The notes beneath the pieces were generated by a model that was not told the origin of the DNA, made no database searches, and saw only the letters and a list, made by a program, of their open reading frames with translations. The position numbers and the translations under genes are program-made. A DNA stretch of 64,000 nucleotides from Dryocosmus kuriphilus (Eukaryota > Arthropoda > Insecta > Hymenoptera > Cynipidae), in NCBI GenBank assembly GCA_038277395.1, contig CM076193.1, positions 78,158,198-78,222,197 of the forward strand, written 5' to 3'. Of this stretch, positions 55,818 through 64,000 are shown piece by piece. The first letter of the stretch is position 1; every line of letters begins with the position of its first letter.

Positions 55818-58103
55818 TTACTTTTCGACTCTGCCATAACACGATACTAACTTAATAAAGGACGATCTCGAAAGTTCTTTAGACTGATACTTCTTAATTT
55901 GTTCTAACACAAACAAATGCTTGCGTTTCAATCCATAGTTCTGAAATCTATAGGGCAAATGAAAACTGTTACATTTAAGGCCATGTAAAAGGTGGGTCAC
56001 GTGACCAAGCCAGTCCTGAGATCGATATTGTTTGACTCGTATTTAAAAATATAAAACTTAAAATAATGCGGAAAAAATTTGGAAAAATATTAATAAATGT
56101 AAAAGAGTAGTGTGTGGTAAAAGCGTGCATTCGGGGAGCAATAAAAATTTATTATCAAAATAATAAATAGCAACGGATGCAGTTTGCACTAGGTACATAT
56201 TCCTACTTTATCGGTAAAGAAACAACATCGCGGTTGGTAACTTGTTATTGATTTTTTGTAAGACTGCGAAAGTTCTCCACATGCTCCGATAGGTGGCCGG
56301 GCTTCAGATATAACCTTAGAAATTTGTTTGTTGCATTACAAGTGCAAATATTATTGTTTGTACTTTTTGCGTACAAAGTTCGTGACCAATGTTTGTGTTT
56401 TTTCGTTCCAAGTTTCATGAATACTATCCTCAAGTGCCCCAATTCTAAAACTGGAAATCGCCTGCACTGTCCTGAAATAGCGTTCAACAACATGGTTGGT
56501 AATCGGCATTACTACAAATTTTTAGTTAAAAAATTTTTTTTTTCTAAAATTGTAAGTATTTAGAACCAGACGCTCCTTCCTTAGTGCCTTGTATTTACTG
56601 TACCAAATTTTCAACGCGATCTATTATTCCGTGCGGATATGAGTTGGGACAAAAGGAATACCGATAATACTTCTAGTTTTATTTTCCTTAAAAAATTTTT
56701 TTTCCGAATTTCCAGCGAAGCAAAGTAGAGGCTCCTACTTTATTGCCTTCTCTTTCATTTTCCAAACTTTCAGAGCGATACTTTATTTCGTTTGGACAAA
56801 AGAAAGTCAGCACTGGCTTGGTCACGTGACCCACCTTTTACATGGCCTTAATATGCGTTTGAACTTGAATCTCTTTCAAAACTTCAGTGAAATGGAAAAC
56901 ATTTGGATGCGTTTGATTAAAAGACTGATTAAAATAACGGTGGAAAGATTCACAAGCATCTGTTGTTTTATTCAATTTTGCACTTGCTTCTGCCTACATG
57001 CTTGGTGGATAAGTGGAATCATTTGTGAGGTAGGTGTCTGTCAAATAATCTGCGAATTGAGTTACCCGTGCATCTGTGGGTTTGGTAGCTATTAGATCGA
57101 AAACAAAACAGTCTAACACCTCCTTTTCTTCCAAAAACACAAGGCCGAAGCAAGTGCGTGACCACTGACCTATTTCAGATTTCGAGTCTTTGTAATCCCT
57201 GATTAGGCCCAACTCCTGTATTTTTCTCATCCAGGACTGAGTTAAATGAAAACGACAGCCAAGTATAGTGACGTCAAGCCATGTGGATCGTATCGCGTTA
57301 CGTATCGCTACTTCAAAATCTACAACAAAATGTGTTGGTTTCAAAACTAAACCCCTGTCAGTGCACATTTTGCAGAGAGCAGCAAAAAATTGTTGATACA
57401 TGGAAGCTTTTTATTTGTTAACAAACAGTAAACGAGTGGAACATAATGTCCATTAAAATAGCCGTGCAGTGTGAAAAGTTGAGTGAAGAATTTAACACAA
57501 TAATCAAATGTACCATGAATGTACAAGCACTTCGAAAGAGTCAATAATTCTAAATTTTGCTCAGTTGTAAAAATTACAAAATTATCAGTCTCATTATTTA
57601 AAGTTACAAAATCCTCACCAAATTTAGTTCTCAAATCCAAATAGCTAATTATGCGTCGTGTTTCCTTCAAATCTGTAGGGAGGCTTGGAATTAATCGATG
57701 TCTAGCTCTATAAGCACATAATTTAATACTTCTTACATCATCTACTTATAAGACTTTATGATTTTCAATGACACTGGCACACACAATTTTTGAAGGCCTT
57801 TCTGTAAGATTTTCAACGGCTTTTTGTTTCGCGGTTGCTGAAACCTCTTGTCTCTGCAAAATGTGCATCTTAATTTCTTCATGATTGTGCTCTAAAACAC
57901 ACTTTTCAATTTTTCGCTAAGATTCATCTACAGTTATTAAATATGCACGACACTGTCGGTTTACATATTTCCACCGAGATTTCCCACCCGCAAGTTTTTT
58001 ATGAAAAACTAAACTCATAATTTTGAACAACTAATTCCTTCTTACCTCGCTTACTCAAAGGTTCATACATTGCGACCGACGAAGTCGAGTTGACGGATGA
58101 CAT
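55818..58103 (-). pseudogene. MULE transposase with N-terminal FLYWCH zinc finger
   Basis: ATG at 58103 starts MSSVNSTSSVAMYEPLSKRG. After a frameshift the FLYWCH finger reads SRWKYVNRQCRAYLIT then KCVLEHNHEEI (about 57990-57880; C, C, H, H pattern). The MULE core begins at 57670: LYIHGTFDYCVKFFTQLFTL, where the usual DGTF aspartate is histidine (codon CAT), then THFVVDFEVAIRNAI (second acidic block, about 57320), GCRFHLTQSWMRKIQELGLI, ARVTQFADYLTDTY. The C-terminal part (ACESFHRYFNQSF, EVLKEIQVQTHI) stops at a MITE (55979-56847) and resumes in frame as KCNSFHLPYRFQNYGLKRKH to the TAA at 55818. Stops, frameshifts and the D-to-H change indicate an inactive copy. Confidence 0.85.
55979..56847. 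mobile_element. 869-bp MITE in the MULE gene, TTAA duplication
   Basis: GGCCATGTAAAAGGTGGGTC at 55979 is inverted against GACCCACCTTTTACATGGCC ending 56847, and the match continues through ACGTGACCAAGCCAG. TTAA lies on both sides (55975-55978, 56848-56851). Reading across a single TTAA restores the transposase frame. Kolobok- or piggyBac-type mobilisation is likely. The minus-strand frame at 56245-56493 within it has no recognised motif. Confidence 0.88.
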
Positions 58104-58499
58104 CTTCTCTCAGGGTTACAAATGAAATTAATAGATAATAGATTAATGCTCTACAGTCTACCTCCAGAATTGTGTAAAAACTGAAAAAGGTGGGGGAGAC
58201 TAGGGCTGGACATTACCTGAGAGGAAGCAGTAGAAGAGAAGATAGATCCGTAGCCCGTGCAGTGGAAGGGACGTTCGCTCCCCTTAGCAGGTCATGTATT
58301 AGTATTTACCTGTGCAGGACGGGAGCGAAAAGTCAATCGCCCTATTACCTCTCGGGTGCCAGGCATACCCTATGCCTATGGCACCGTATCGGACGCGGGC
58401 CTCTTTGTATATTAAAGTGAGCCTCCGATACATGCCATCTGGTAGCCTTCCTAACCAGACTATAAGCGGCTAGCAAAGTTAGTATTGCGGGGTTTATAG

Positions 58500-58887
58500 A
58501 AGCAATCCTTATGAGATCTTCTAGTTAGATTTTGTTCATGTTCAGGGCACTGACCTGGTATGTCATGCAAGTGTATGTGTGTGTTCATTTTCTCGAAATC
58601 AATCAGCGAACATCGAGCGATAGTCCCCTCGAAAAGAGCCTGTCTCGCACGGAGATTGATAACTCTTTTCCGAGTCTCTCAAAACCGACTGGTGACCCTC
58701 AAGCAATTTTCCTCTCGACATGGAGCCTCTTCCCTGGGAAGTCACTAAGCTCTTCTGAGAGAACTTACAGTTTAGGTGGGTTCCGAACCACCAGAACCCC
58801 GGTTAAAGTACATAGAAAAATTTCCATTGGTGCCGGCACAGGGATCGAACCCAGTCCTCCTGGCGCTATCACCTGAGCCACCGGGAC
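58500..58887 (-). mobile_element. tRNA-derived SINE
   Basis: On the minus strand from 58887: GTCCCGGTGGCTCAGGTGAT (A box) then CTGGGTTCGATCCCTG (B box, about 58853-58838), only about 28 bases apart, so the head lacks a full anticodon arm. The body contains GGAACCCACCTAAACTGTAA. The 3' end is uncertain (between 58500 and 58560). RNA polymerase III promoter boxes are conserved enough to call the family type. Confidence 0.7.
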
Positions 58888-58974
58888 TCTTTTAACATAT
58901 TTACTTTGGGGAGAAAAAAAAAACTAGACTGTGTCGGGGGTTATAGGACAGAAGTGAAACTTCATTGTACAATT

Positions 58975-59595
58975 TTAACATACAATTCTTTGCTTAAAAG
59001 TCTCTCCCTGTAATGTAAACCTGGTAATATGTAGGTAAAGTTGGCTAGGGTAATGGGTAAAGGAGACTAGGATACGGAGTAAAGTCGAATTGGGTAATTG
59101 ATAAGTGGTTAAAGTATACATGAGTTTACCCTGGAAGAGGGTAACGATGGAAGGTGTCACTTGCTGATTGTATATCTAAAGAAGCGACTATAAACGAAAA
59201 ACTAGACTGTGTCGGCGGACACAGGACAGAAGTGAAACTTCATTGTACAATTGTATATAAAATTGTACAATGAAGTTTCACTTCTGTCCTGTGTCCCCCG
59301 ACACAGTCTAGTTTACGTTTATAGTCATACAATTGTACAATAAAGTTTCATTTTTGCCCTGTGTCTCCCGACACAGTCTAGTTCTTCGTTTATAGTCGCT
59401 TCTTCAGATATACAATCAGCAAGTGACACCTTCCATCGTTACGCTCTTCCAGGGTAAACTCATGTATACTTTAACCACTTATCAATTATCCAATTTGACG
59501 TTACCCCGTATCCTAGTCTCCTTTACCCACTACCCTAGCCGACTTTACTTACATATTACCAGGTTTACATTACAGGGAGAGACTTTTAAGCATAA
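58975..59595. repeat. Palindrome cluster at the left side of repeat X-B
   Basis: 58975-59195 is an inverted copy of the first 200 bases of X (59398-59595). Between them, AACTAGACTGTGTCGG...GAAACTTCATTGTACAATT (59199 onward) meets its own complement ending CAGTCTAGTTT near 59334, a palindrome with arms of about 58 bp, followed by a third copy of that unit (59340-59395). Another copy lies at 58920 and one more at 61592-61626. Confidence 0.75.
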
Positions 59596-61626
59596 TTAAG
59601 CACCTTTAGAACTAAAATAGTTATCCCTATTCATAATTTTTAGATTCTTTAGCTTAATGCATATGATTTGGATAAGCATAAATCATTCACAAAATTCTTT
59701 TATAATTACTTTCTTAATTTTTGCATGTGAATTTATATATGGAGATGCTATCGACAGAAAATTTTAGCTATATTTTAATTGCCCATTTCTAAATAAAAGT
59801 AACTAAAGTTTTGAAACATTCCCAAAAACTACTTGGATGTAAGTACTGTATCTTAGTATTTTTTTATATATCTATTATATCATGGAAATAGGTAAAACGG
59901 CCGGGACTTAAATTTCACAATTTTTTGGCAACGACCCTTATGTAAATTTGATTGATTTAAACTTAACATATTTGATTCAAATACACCATGGTTTAAACCA
60001 AACAAATTCCATGTTTAAAATGGAGTCGAGCAAGTGTTTGATTCAAAGAACATTCTTCTCAGAGTGCAAGCTATCTGTGCCGTATGGGTTTTTCGTTGCC
60101 AGTAAGTAATTTATAATGCTCTAGTTTTAATCCAAAAAGCATTCTTTAGACGCTAAAAATATTTGTTTTTACAAATTTTATTTATTTTTAACTTTTCAAC
60201 CATGAAAAAACTAAAAAGAACTAAAAAAATTAGATTAGGTACTTATAACCCGAGTAAACATTTTTCGTCTGGGAAATATCTGGAAGAAGTCGACTTTATC
60301 CGATATGCCTGGCATGTCTGGGATCGTTTCAGAAGCCAGACTTACGCTTAGCTAACGTCTAGTTCGGTTTATGATCCTAGGTTGCGAGACTTGAATTTAT
60401 AATTGCAGAAAAAGACGAAATGCTAGACTAGCGATGTCTAGCAGTGACTCAATATTAAAAATTTTAATTTCTGAAGTTTTGAAATTAGGGGCCATTCATT
60501 AATTACGTAAGGACGTTCTTGACCATTTTCGAACCCCCCCCCCCCCCCCCCCCCATGTAAGGACACATAAGATTTCTCGAACCTCCCCTCCCCCTTCTTA
60601 CGTAAGATTTCACCTAGAGTTCCCCTAAAAAAAAAAAATTGAATAGTTAAATATCGTTAGAAAAGGTTAGAAATAGCATGGGAACTATTAAAAGTGGAAT
60701 TTTCAAAACCGTAAGATGGCTAGTTTGAGTAGTAATATGCTATTGTGATCGTTTGAATTAAAAAAACTAACGTAGTAAAATATTACGTAAACCCCCCCCC
60801 CCCCCCCAGGTGGGGTCATGTAAAGATTGTTGAGACCCCCCCCCCCCTCCCGCACGGGATGCTTACGTAATTAATGAATGGTCCCTTACCATTACGAAAG
60901 TTAGAAATTCAGAAGACAAGGGTTTCAAAGATTTCAGATATCTAAAAAAAATTTTTGAAATTTAAAAATGTCATAAATATAATGTTCTTATAAACGGAAT
61001 GAGATACGCCAAAATAGACAATATTTTTGGATTCTACTCCAGAAGAATATAATATATGATTTATAATGATAAAATATATTTAATGAGAATTTCGTAAATA
61101 AATATATTTAATGAGAATTTCATAAATAAATATACTTAATGAGAATTTCATGAATACATATAGTTAAAAATTTGAAAGAAATTATAAAAGGCTAGAAAAT
61201 TTCCAGGAAATGTCCCAAATATTCATCGGGTATTTGGATACATGCCGGGGATTAGATACTTGTCTGGCAGTATATCTGGGAGAAGTCTGCGACATGTCTA
61301 GCTATTTATTTCAAGCGAATATAATTTTTTCTACAGTAGGTAAATAAAACATATCGATTAGTTACATTTGAAATAACAATTATTTTAATTTAATTAATCG
61401 TTATTAGTCAAATTTAAATATTAATTATAATTTTCAGTAGAGAAGTGCATCAAAAACATTAGTGAAAATAATAATTTAACTAGATTTTGTATTTAATAAC
61501 ATGATAACTTACAATTTTTAAATAATTCAGTTTTTCAAATTTGATAAAAAATTTGTTAAATATTAATAAATTAAACCATGACTGACTTTTTGCTTCTGTC
61601 CTGTGTCCCCCGACAAAGTCTAGTTC
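59390..61626 (+). repeat. Repeat X, copy B (holds one MITE)
   Basis: Colinear with copy A at 12011-23215, but without the two large insertions. It ends with GTCCTGTGTCCCCCGACAAA then GTCTAGTT (61602-61626), matching the unit that also precedes its left side in the same orientation. It is interrupted by the MITE at 60488-60885. The frame at 60163-60351 has no counterpart support in copy A. Confidence 0.8.
60488..60885. mobile_element. 398-bp MITE with TTA duplication and two poly-C tracts
   Basis: GGGGCCATTCATTAATTACG and, inverted, GGGACCATTCATTAATTACG form the ends. TTA lies at 60485-60487 and 60886-60888, and copy A of X has the single site (TTA 22443-22445). C21 at 60534-60554 and C16 at 60792-60807 lie at mirrored positions in the element. 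Confidence 0.88.
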
Positions 61627-62345
61627 TTTTATATAAAATGTCCGATCACATTCCACATTAATTTATTATAATACAAAATGAGGATATTTTGAAAAGCGGA
61701 AGTCAAAATCGAATAAATATTTTTACCTGCTCTGCATATATTTTTGAAAGATTTTTGAAATTTTTATTTTTTATCATGGCTGAATGTTACTAATGCCACC
61801 TCATATATAAGCTATTTCCGTTTAGAATATCACAAATACATTCCTTGATCTCTTAATTTTATATTTCTAAAATCTCTAGGGTTAGACTTATGAAAAGAAA
61901 AAATATTTTGGCCAGTTTGGAATGTTTGTTTTCTTCTCGAAAATCTTATTGTATAAAATGATCAACATTTTGGCAATCGCCCGTAACTATAATAAAAATA
62001 AAATGCAATTAAACATGACCTAATGCGTTCTTTTGCCTCAAGGGTGTATGTATCAGGGTCTTTGGCCTCATTTGATGCATATCAAAAGGAGATAGCCTCA
62101 CGGGATAAAATCCATGGGCACATAGAGGAAAAAACATAGCTCACAAAATCGGAGAGATTCAAAAGTCAAGGAGAATAAGAGGTAGGAAGAATCTGGTTCA
62201 CCGCATTGCTTCACAGCGGAAATTGCGATTCCCACAGCTTTCCCCCGTTCGTAATGCCTCAAAGTCTCATTCATAGTTTCCATTGTTCGTGGCTCGAGCT
62301 CACTATCACTATTAGTCCAGTGCATTTAGATTTTTTCAAAAAAAA
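61627..62345. other. Spacer, one unassigned minus-strand frame
   Basis: AT-rich to 62030. The minus-strand frame 62325-62098 (MHWTNSDSELEPRTMETMNE...) has balanced composition but no recognised motif. Confidence 0.35.
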
Positions 62346-62347
62346 AA

Positions 62348-63150
62348 TTTACGGATGAAAATTTTTGACGCAGTTATGTGCTATTCCTGCAGGAGATAAG
62401 GAATGCACAGTTTTACCCTTAAATTTGTGCCAGGAACAGTCCGCCATCTTGGATTTTGTGTTTTTTTTTTGGTTTGTCAATTTGCAGGCGTATTTTGCAT
62501 TTCTCGATAAAAAATGTAAGGAGCAAATTTGTTCCCAGTATGATTCTCTACAATATTTGTATGAACAAGATTATTAAAAAAAAAATATTATTTATTGCTA
62601 ATAATAAGCAAAAAGTATGAAGAATTAGGAAAGCGGTACAGTTTTTTCAACTTTTCAACCCTTTGTATTAAAAATAAGTGGCATATTTAAATGACAAAGT
62701 TGTAGGGGACTCAATTCGCCACATTTTTTGTAGAAACAATTTTTCCGTATGACATGTAGATCACGGCCGGGAACGCTCTCAACACGGCGCTGAGGGGACG
62801 ACGAGAGCGTTTAGCACAACGGGGCCGTAAAATCGACTCATAACTCATTTCCATACACTCTGGATTTTTCCACAAAAAAACTTACGGATGAAAATTTGTG
62901 ACGCAGTTATGTGCTATTCCTGCAGGAGATAAGGAATGCACAGTTTTACCCTTAAATTTGTGCCCGGAACAGTCCGCCATCTTGGATTTTGTGTTTTTTT
63001 TTGGTTTGTCAATTTGCACGCGTATTTTGCATTTCTCGATAAAAAATGTAAGGAGCAAATTTGTTCCCAGTATGATTCTCTACAATATTTGTATAAACAA
63101 GATTATTAAAAAAATATTATTTATTGCTAATAATAAGCAAGAAGTATGAA
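62348..63150 (+). repeat. Direct duplication of about 270 bp, 532 bp apart
   Basis: TACGGATGAAAATTTTTGAC at about 62350 and TACGGATGAAAATTTGTGAC at about 62883 begin two copies that share GTGCTATTCCTGCAGGAGAT, GTCCGCCATCTTGGATTTTG and GATTCTCTACAATATTTGTA. The frames at 62365 and 62898 (MTQLCAIPAGDKECTVLPLN) are the same frame in both copies but diverge after a T-run length change, so coding is unlikely. The pair lies just upstream of the open frame at 63433. Confidence 0.75.
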
Positions 63151-63159
63151 CAATTTGGA

Positions 63160-63311
63160 TTAATAAGGGGCTCGGAGAGGGGAGGGGGGAGGGTTGGGTT
63201 TTATTTTGCCCCGGGCCCCGCGTAGACCTATTCACACTAAGAAAAACAGAATATGATGAAGGGCCCCACAGTTTTCTGCCCAGAGCCCCATGAAACCTCT
63301 GCGCGCCCCTG
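63160..63311 (-). mobile_element. hAT-type terminal fragment
   Basis: Read from 63311 on the minus strand: CAGGGGCGCGCAGAGGTTTC, then GGGGCTCTGGGCAGAAAACT and a GGGGCCCGGGGC patch. This is the typical look of hAT ends. The other end was not found in the window. Confidence 0.5.
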
Positions 63312-63432
63312 AGCTCAATTGTTATAGTCAGGTCATGTTGCCGGTAATTTGTACCTGTTATAATGAGCATTCCTTCAAATTTAGTAACTTCTCTGGCGTT
63401 TGTGGCGTTAAGTTGAGAAATAAGTTATTACC

Positions 63433-64000
63433 ATGGCACAGTGCTTTATATGTGAAAAATCAGTGGATAGTGGTCTAATTTCTACTGTGAAGGAAAGGGG
63501 TATGAAAAAGCTGTTATCAGTGAGTATTGAAAGAGGTGAGAAAGATCACGAAAAGTATCTCGAAACACTAGATTCGGTAACGATTCATAACACTTGCTGG
63601 CGTATATACACAAAAGATACATGTATCGCCGCCGCCGTTCGTCGCCGGAGCAATGAAGCATCTGTTTTGCCTTCTCACTTGTCTTTACCCTCGAAATCAT
63701 CACAACGACCCGGTATACCGATTTTTGATTTTAGTAAATTATGTTTTATTTGCGCAAATGAAGCTGATGATGATTTCATCAAAAAGCAAAAAAAAAAACC
63801 TGCAAAAAGCCGAAATAATGTGATTCTTGTAAAATCGAAAACTGTACGAGACACAGTTTACAAACATTTCTTTAACAGAAACGATGTTTTAGCGCGGGAA
63901 GTAACCCAACGTATAAATGATATTCCCGATTTGACTGTAGTTGGCGCGCGATATCACAATGCATGCTCTAAGAATTTGCATAATCAATCACCTACAAAAA
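63433..64000 (+). CDS. Open N-terminus of the unnamed cysteine-rich family, runs off the window
   Basis: ATG at 63433 (context TTACCATGG) opens 189 uninterrupted codons to the last base of the window. Two similar zinc-binding-type modules are visible: C4-x2-C7 (MAQCFICEKS) with H52-x2-C55 (TIHNTCWRIY), and C104-x2-C107 (KLCFICANEADDDF) with H175-x2-C178 (GARYHNACSK). A basic KKQKKKPAKSR linker lies between. The 48328-52708 pseudogene has the same layout (KCIICDL, LTVH, CLLCG, GARYHSAC), so this is a second, so far undamaged member. Function is unknown; a DNA-binding N-terminus of a transposase is my inference. The duplicated leader upstream (62348-63150) may be its 5' region. Whether the rest is intact cannot be seen. 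Confidence 0.7.
   Translation, partial: MAQCFICEKSVDSGLISTVKERGMKKLLSVSIERGEKDHEKYLETLDSVTIHNTCWRIYTKDTCIAAAVRRRSNEASVLPSHLSLPSKSSQRPGIPIFDFSKLCFICANEADDDFIKKQKKKPAKSRNNVILVKSKTVRDTVYKHFFNRNDVLAREVTQRINDIPDLTVVGARYHNACSKNLHNQSPTK

Larger units (their letters stand above)
55646..58342 (-). mobile_element. Mutator-like (MULE) element with FLYWCH transposase
   Basis: The inverted ends share ACTTTTCGCTC, CCTGCACAGG, ATACTAATACA and GGGGAGCGAACGT (55654-55708, and complement at 58272-58332). The outermost match probably begins at GGGC (55646) and ends at GCCC (58342). The 9-10 bp duplication expected for MULEs could not be recognised. It contains the transposase gene (58103-55818) and a nested TTAA MITE. 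Confidence 0.65.

Noticed and set aside
56245..56563. Frames on both strands inside the TTAA MITE
   Set aside because: No motif, and the element is non-autonomous by size; most likely chance.
62365..63149. Paired frames beginning MTQLCAIPAGDKECTVLP
   Set aside because: They start the same in the two duplicated units but diverge after a T-run length change, so there is no sign of protein-level conservation.

Overview
The window is repeat-dense, AT-rich arthropod (most likely insect) DNA. The evidence is the mix of transposon families (mariner, several hAT types, Merlin, FLYWCH-MULE, Penelope-like, tRNA-derived SINEs, long-TIR elements), spliceosomal-type introns inside transposase remnants and long T/A and C/G homopolymers. 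I recognise no host gene. Almost every coding stretch is a transposase remnant broken by stops or frameshifts. The species cannot be named from this sequence. A 500-N placeholder gap lies at 44483-44982.

Layout. 0-5.2 kb: a hAT end, a mariner remnant, and a ZMYM1-type hAT transposase gene whose intron was invaded by a Penelope-like remnant and two repeat fragments. 5.2-9.2 kb: a complete hAT with TIRs and an 8-bp target duplication. 9.8-11 kb: the best copy of a short repeat with GCGAAGC hairpins (called GH here), present eight more times as whole or partial copies. 12-23.2 kb: copy A of an unclassified repeat 'X', interrupted by a 2.4-kb TIR element and by a 6.7-kb Merlin; the Merlin is itself interrupted by a 4-kb element with 1.1-kb inverted arms. 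23.4-30.4 kb: another GH copy and a second complete hAT. 30.4-37.3 kb: SINE-like sequence, a 1.5-kb TIR element, a tandem palindromic satellite, a TTAA-flanked palindrome and a TAA-flanked MITE. 37.7-46.3 kb: a second mariner remnant and four GH copies. 47-54.6 kb: a 7.5-kb element with about 1.08-kb inverted arms and a decayed reverse-strand gene of an unnamed cysteine-rich family. 55.6-58.3 kb: a FLYWCH/MULE element with a TTAA MITE inside its gene. 58.5-61.6 kb: a SINE, a palindrome cluster and copy B of X. 62.3-64 kb: a duplicated leader and an open reading frame of the same unnamed cysteine-rich family, still open at the window end.

The most interesting material is (1) that unnamed family, with one decayed long-TIR copy at 47-54.6 kb and one open N-terminus at 63433; (2) the GH family, whose end structure resembles Helentron-associated (HINE/DINE-1-like) elements and which carries several GNA-triloop mini-hairpins and a second, internal end module; (3) the layered insertions, where copies A and B of X serve as empty sites for each other and prove the boundaries of three insertions. 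The working relationships here are those of transposons and their non-autonomous derivatives, not of a host operon or pathway.
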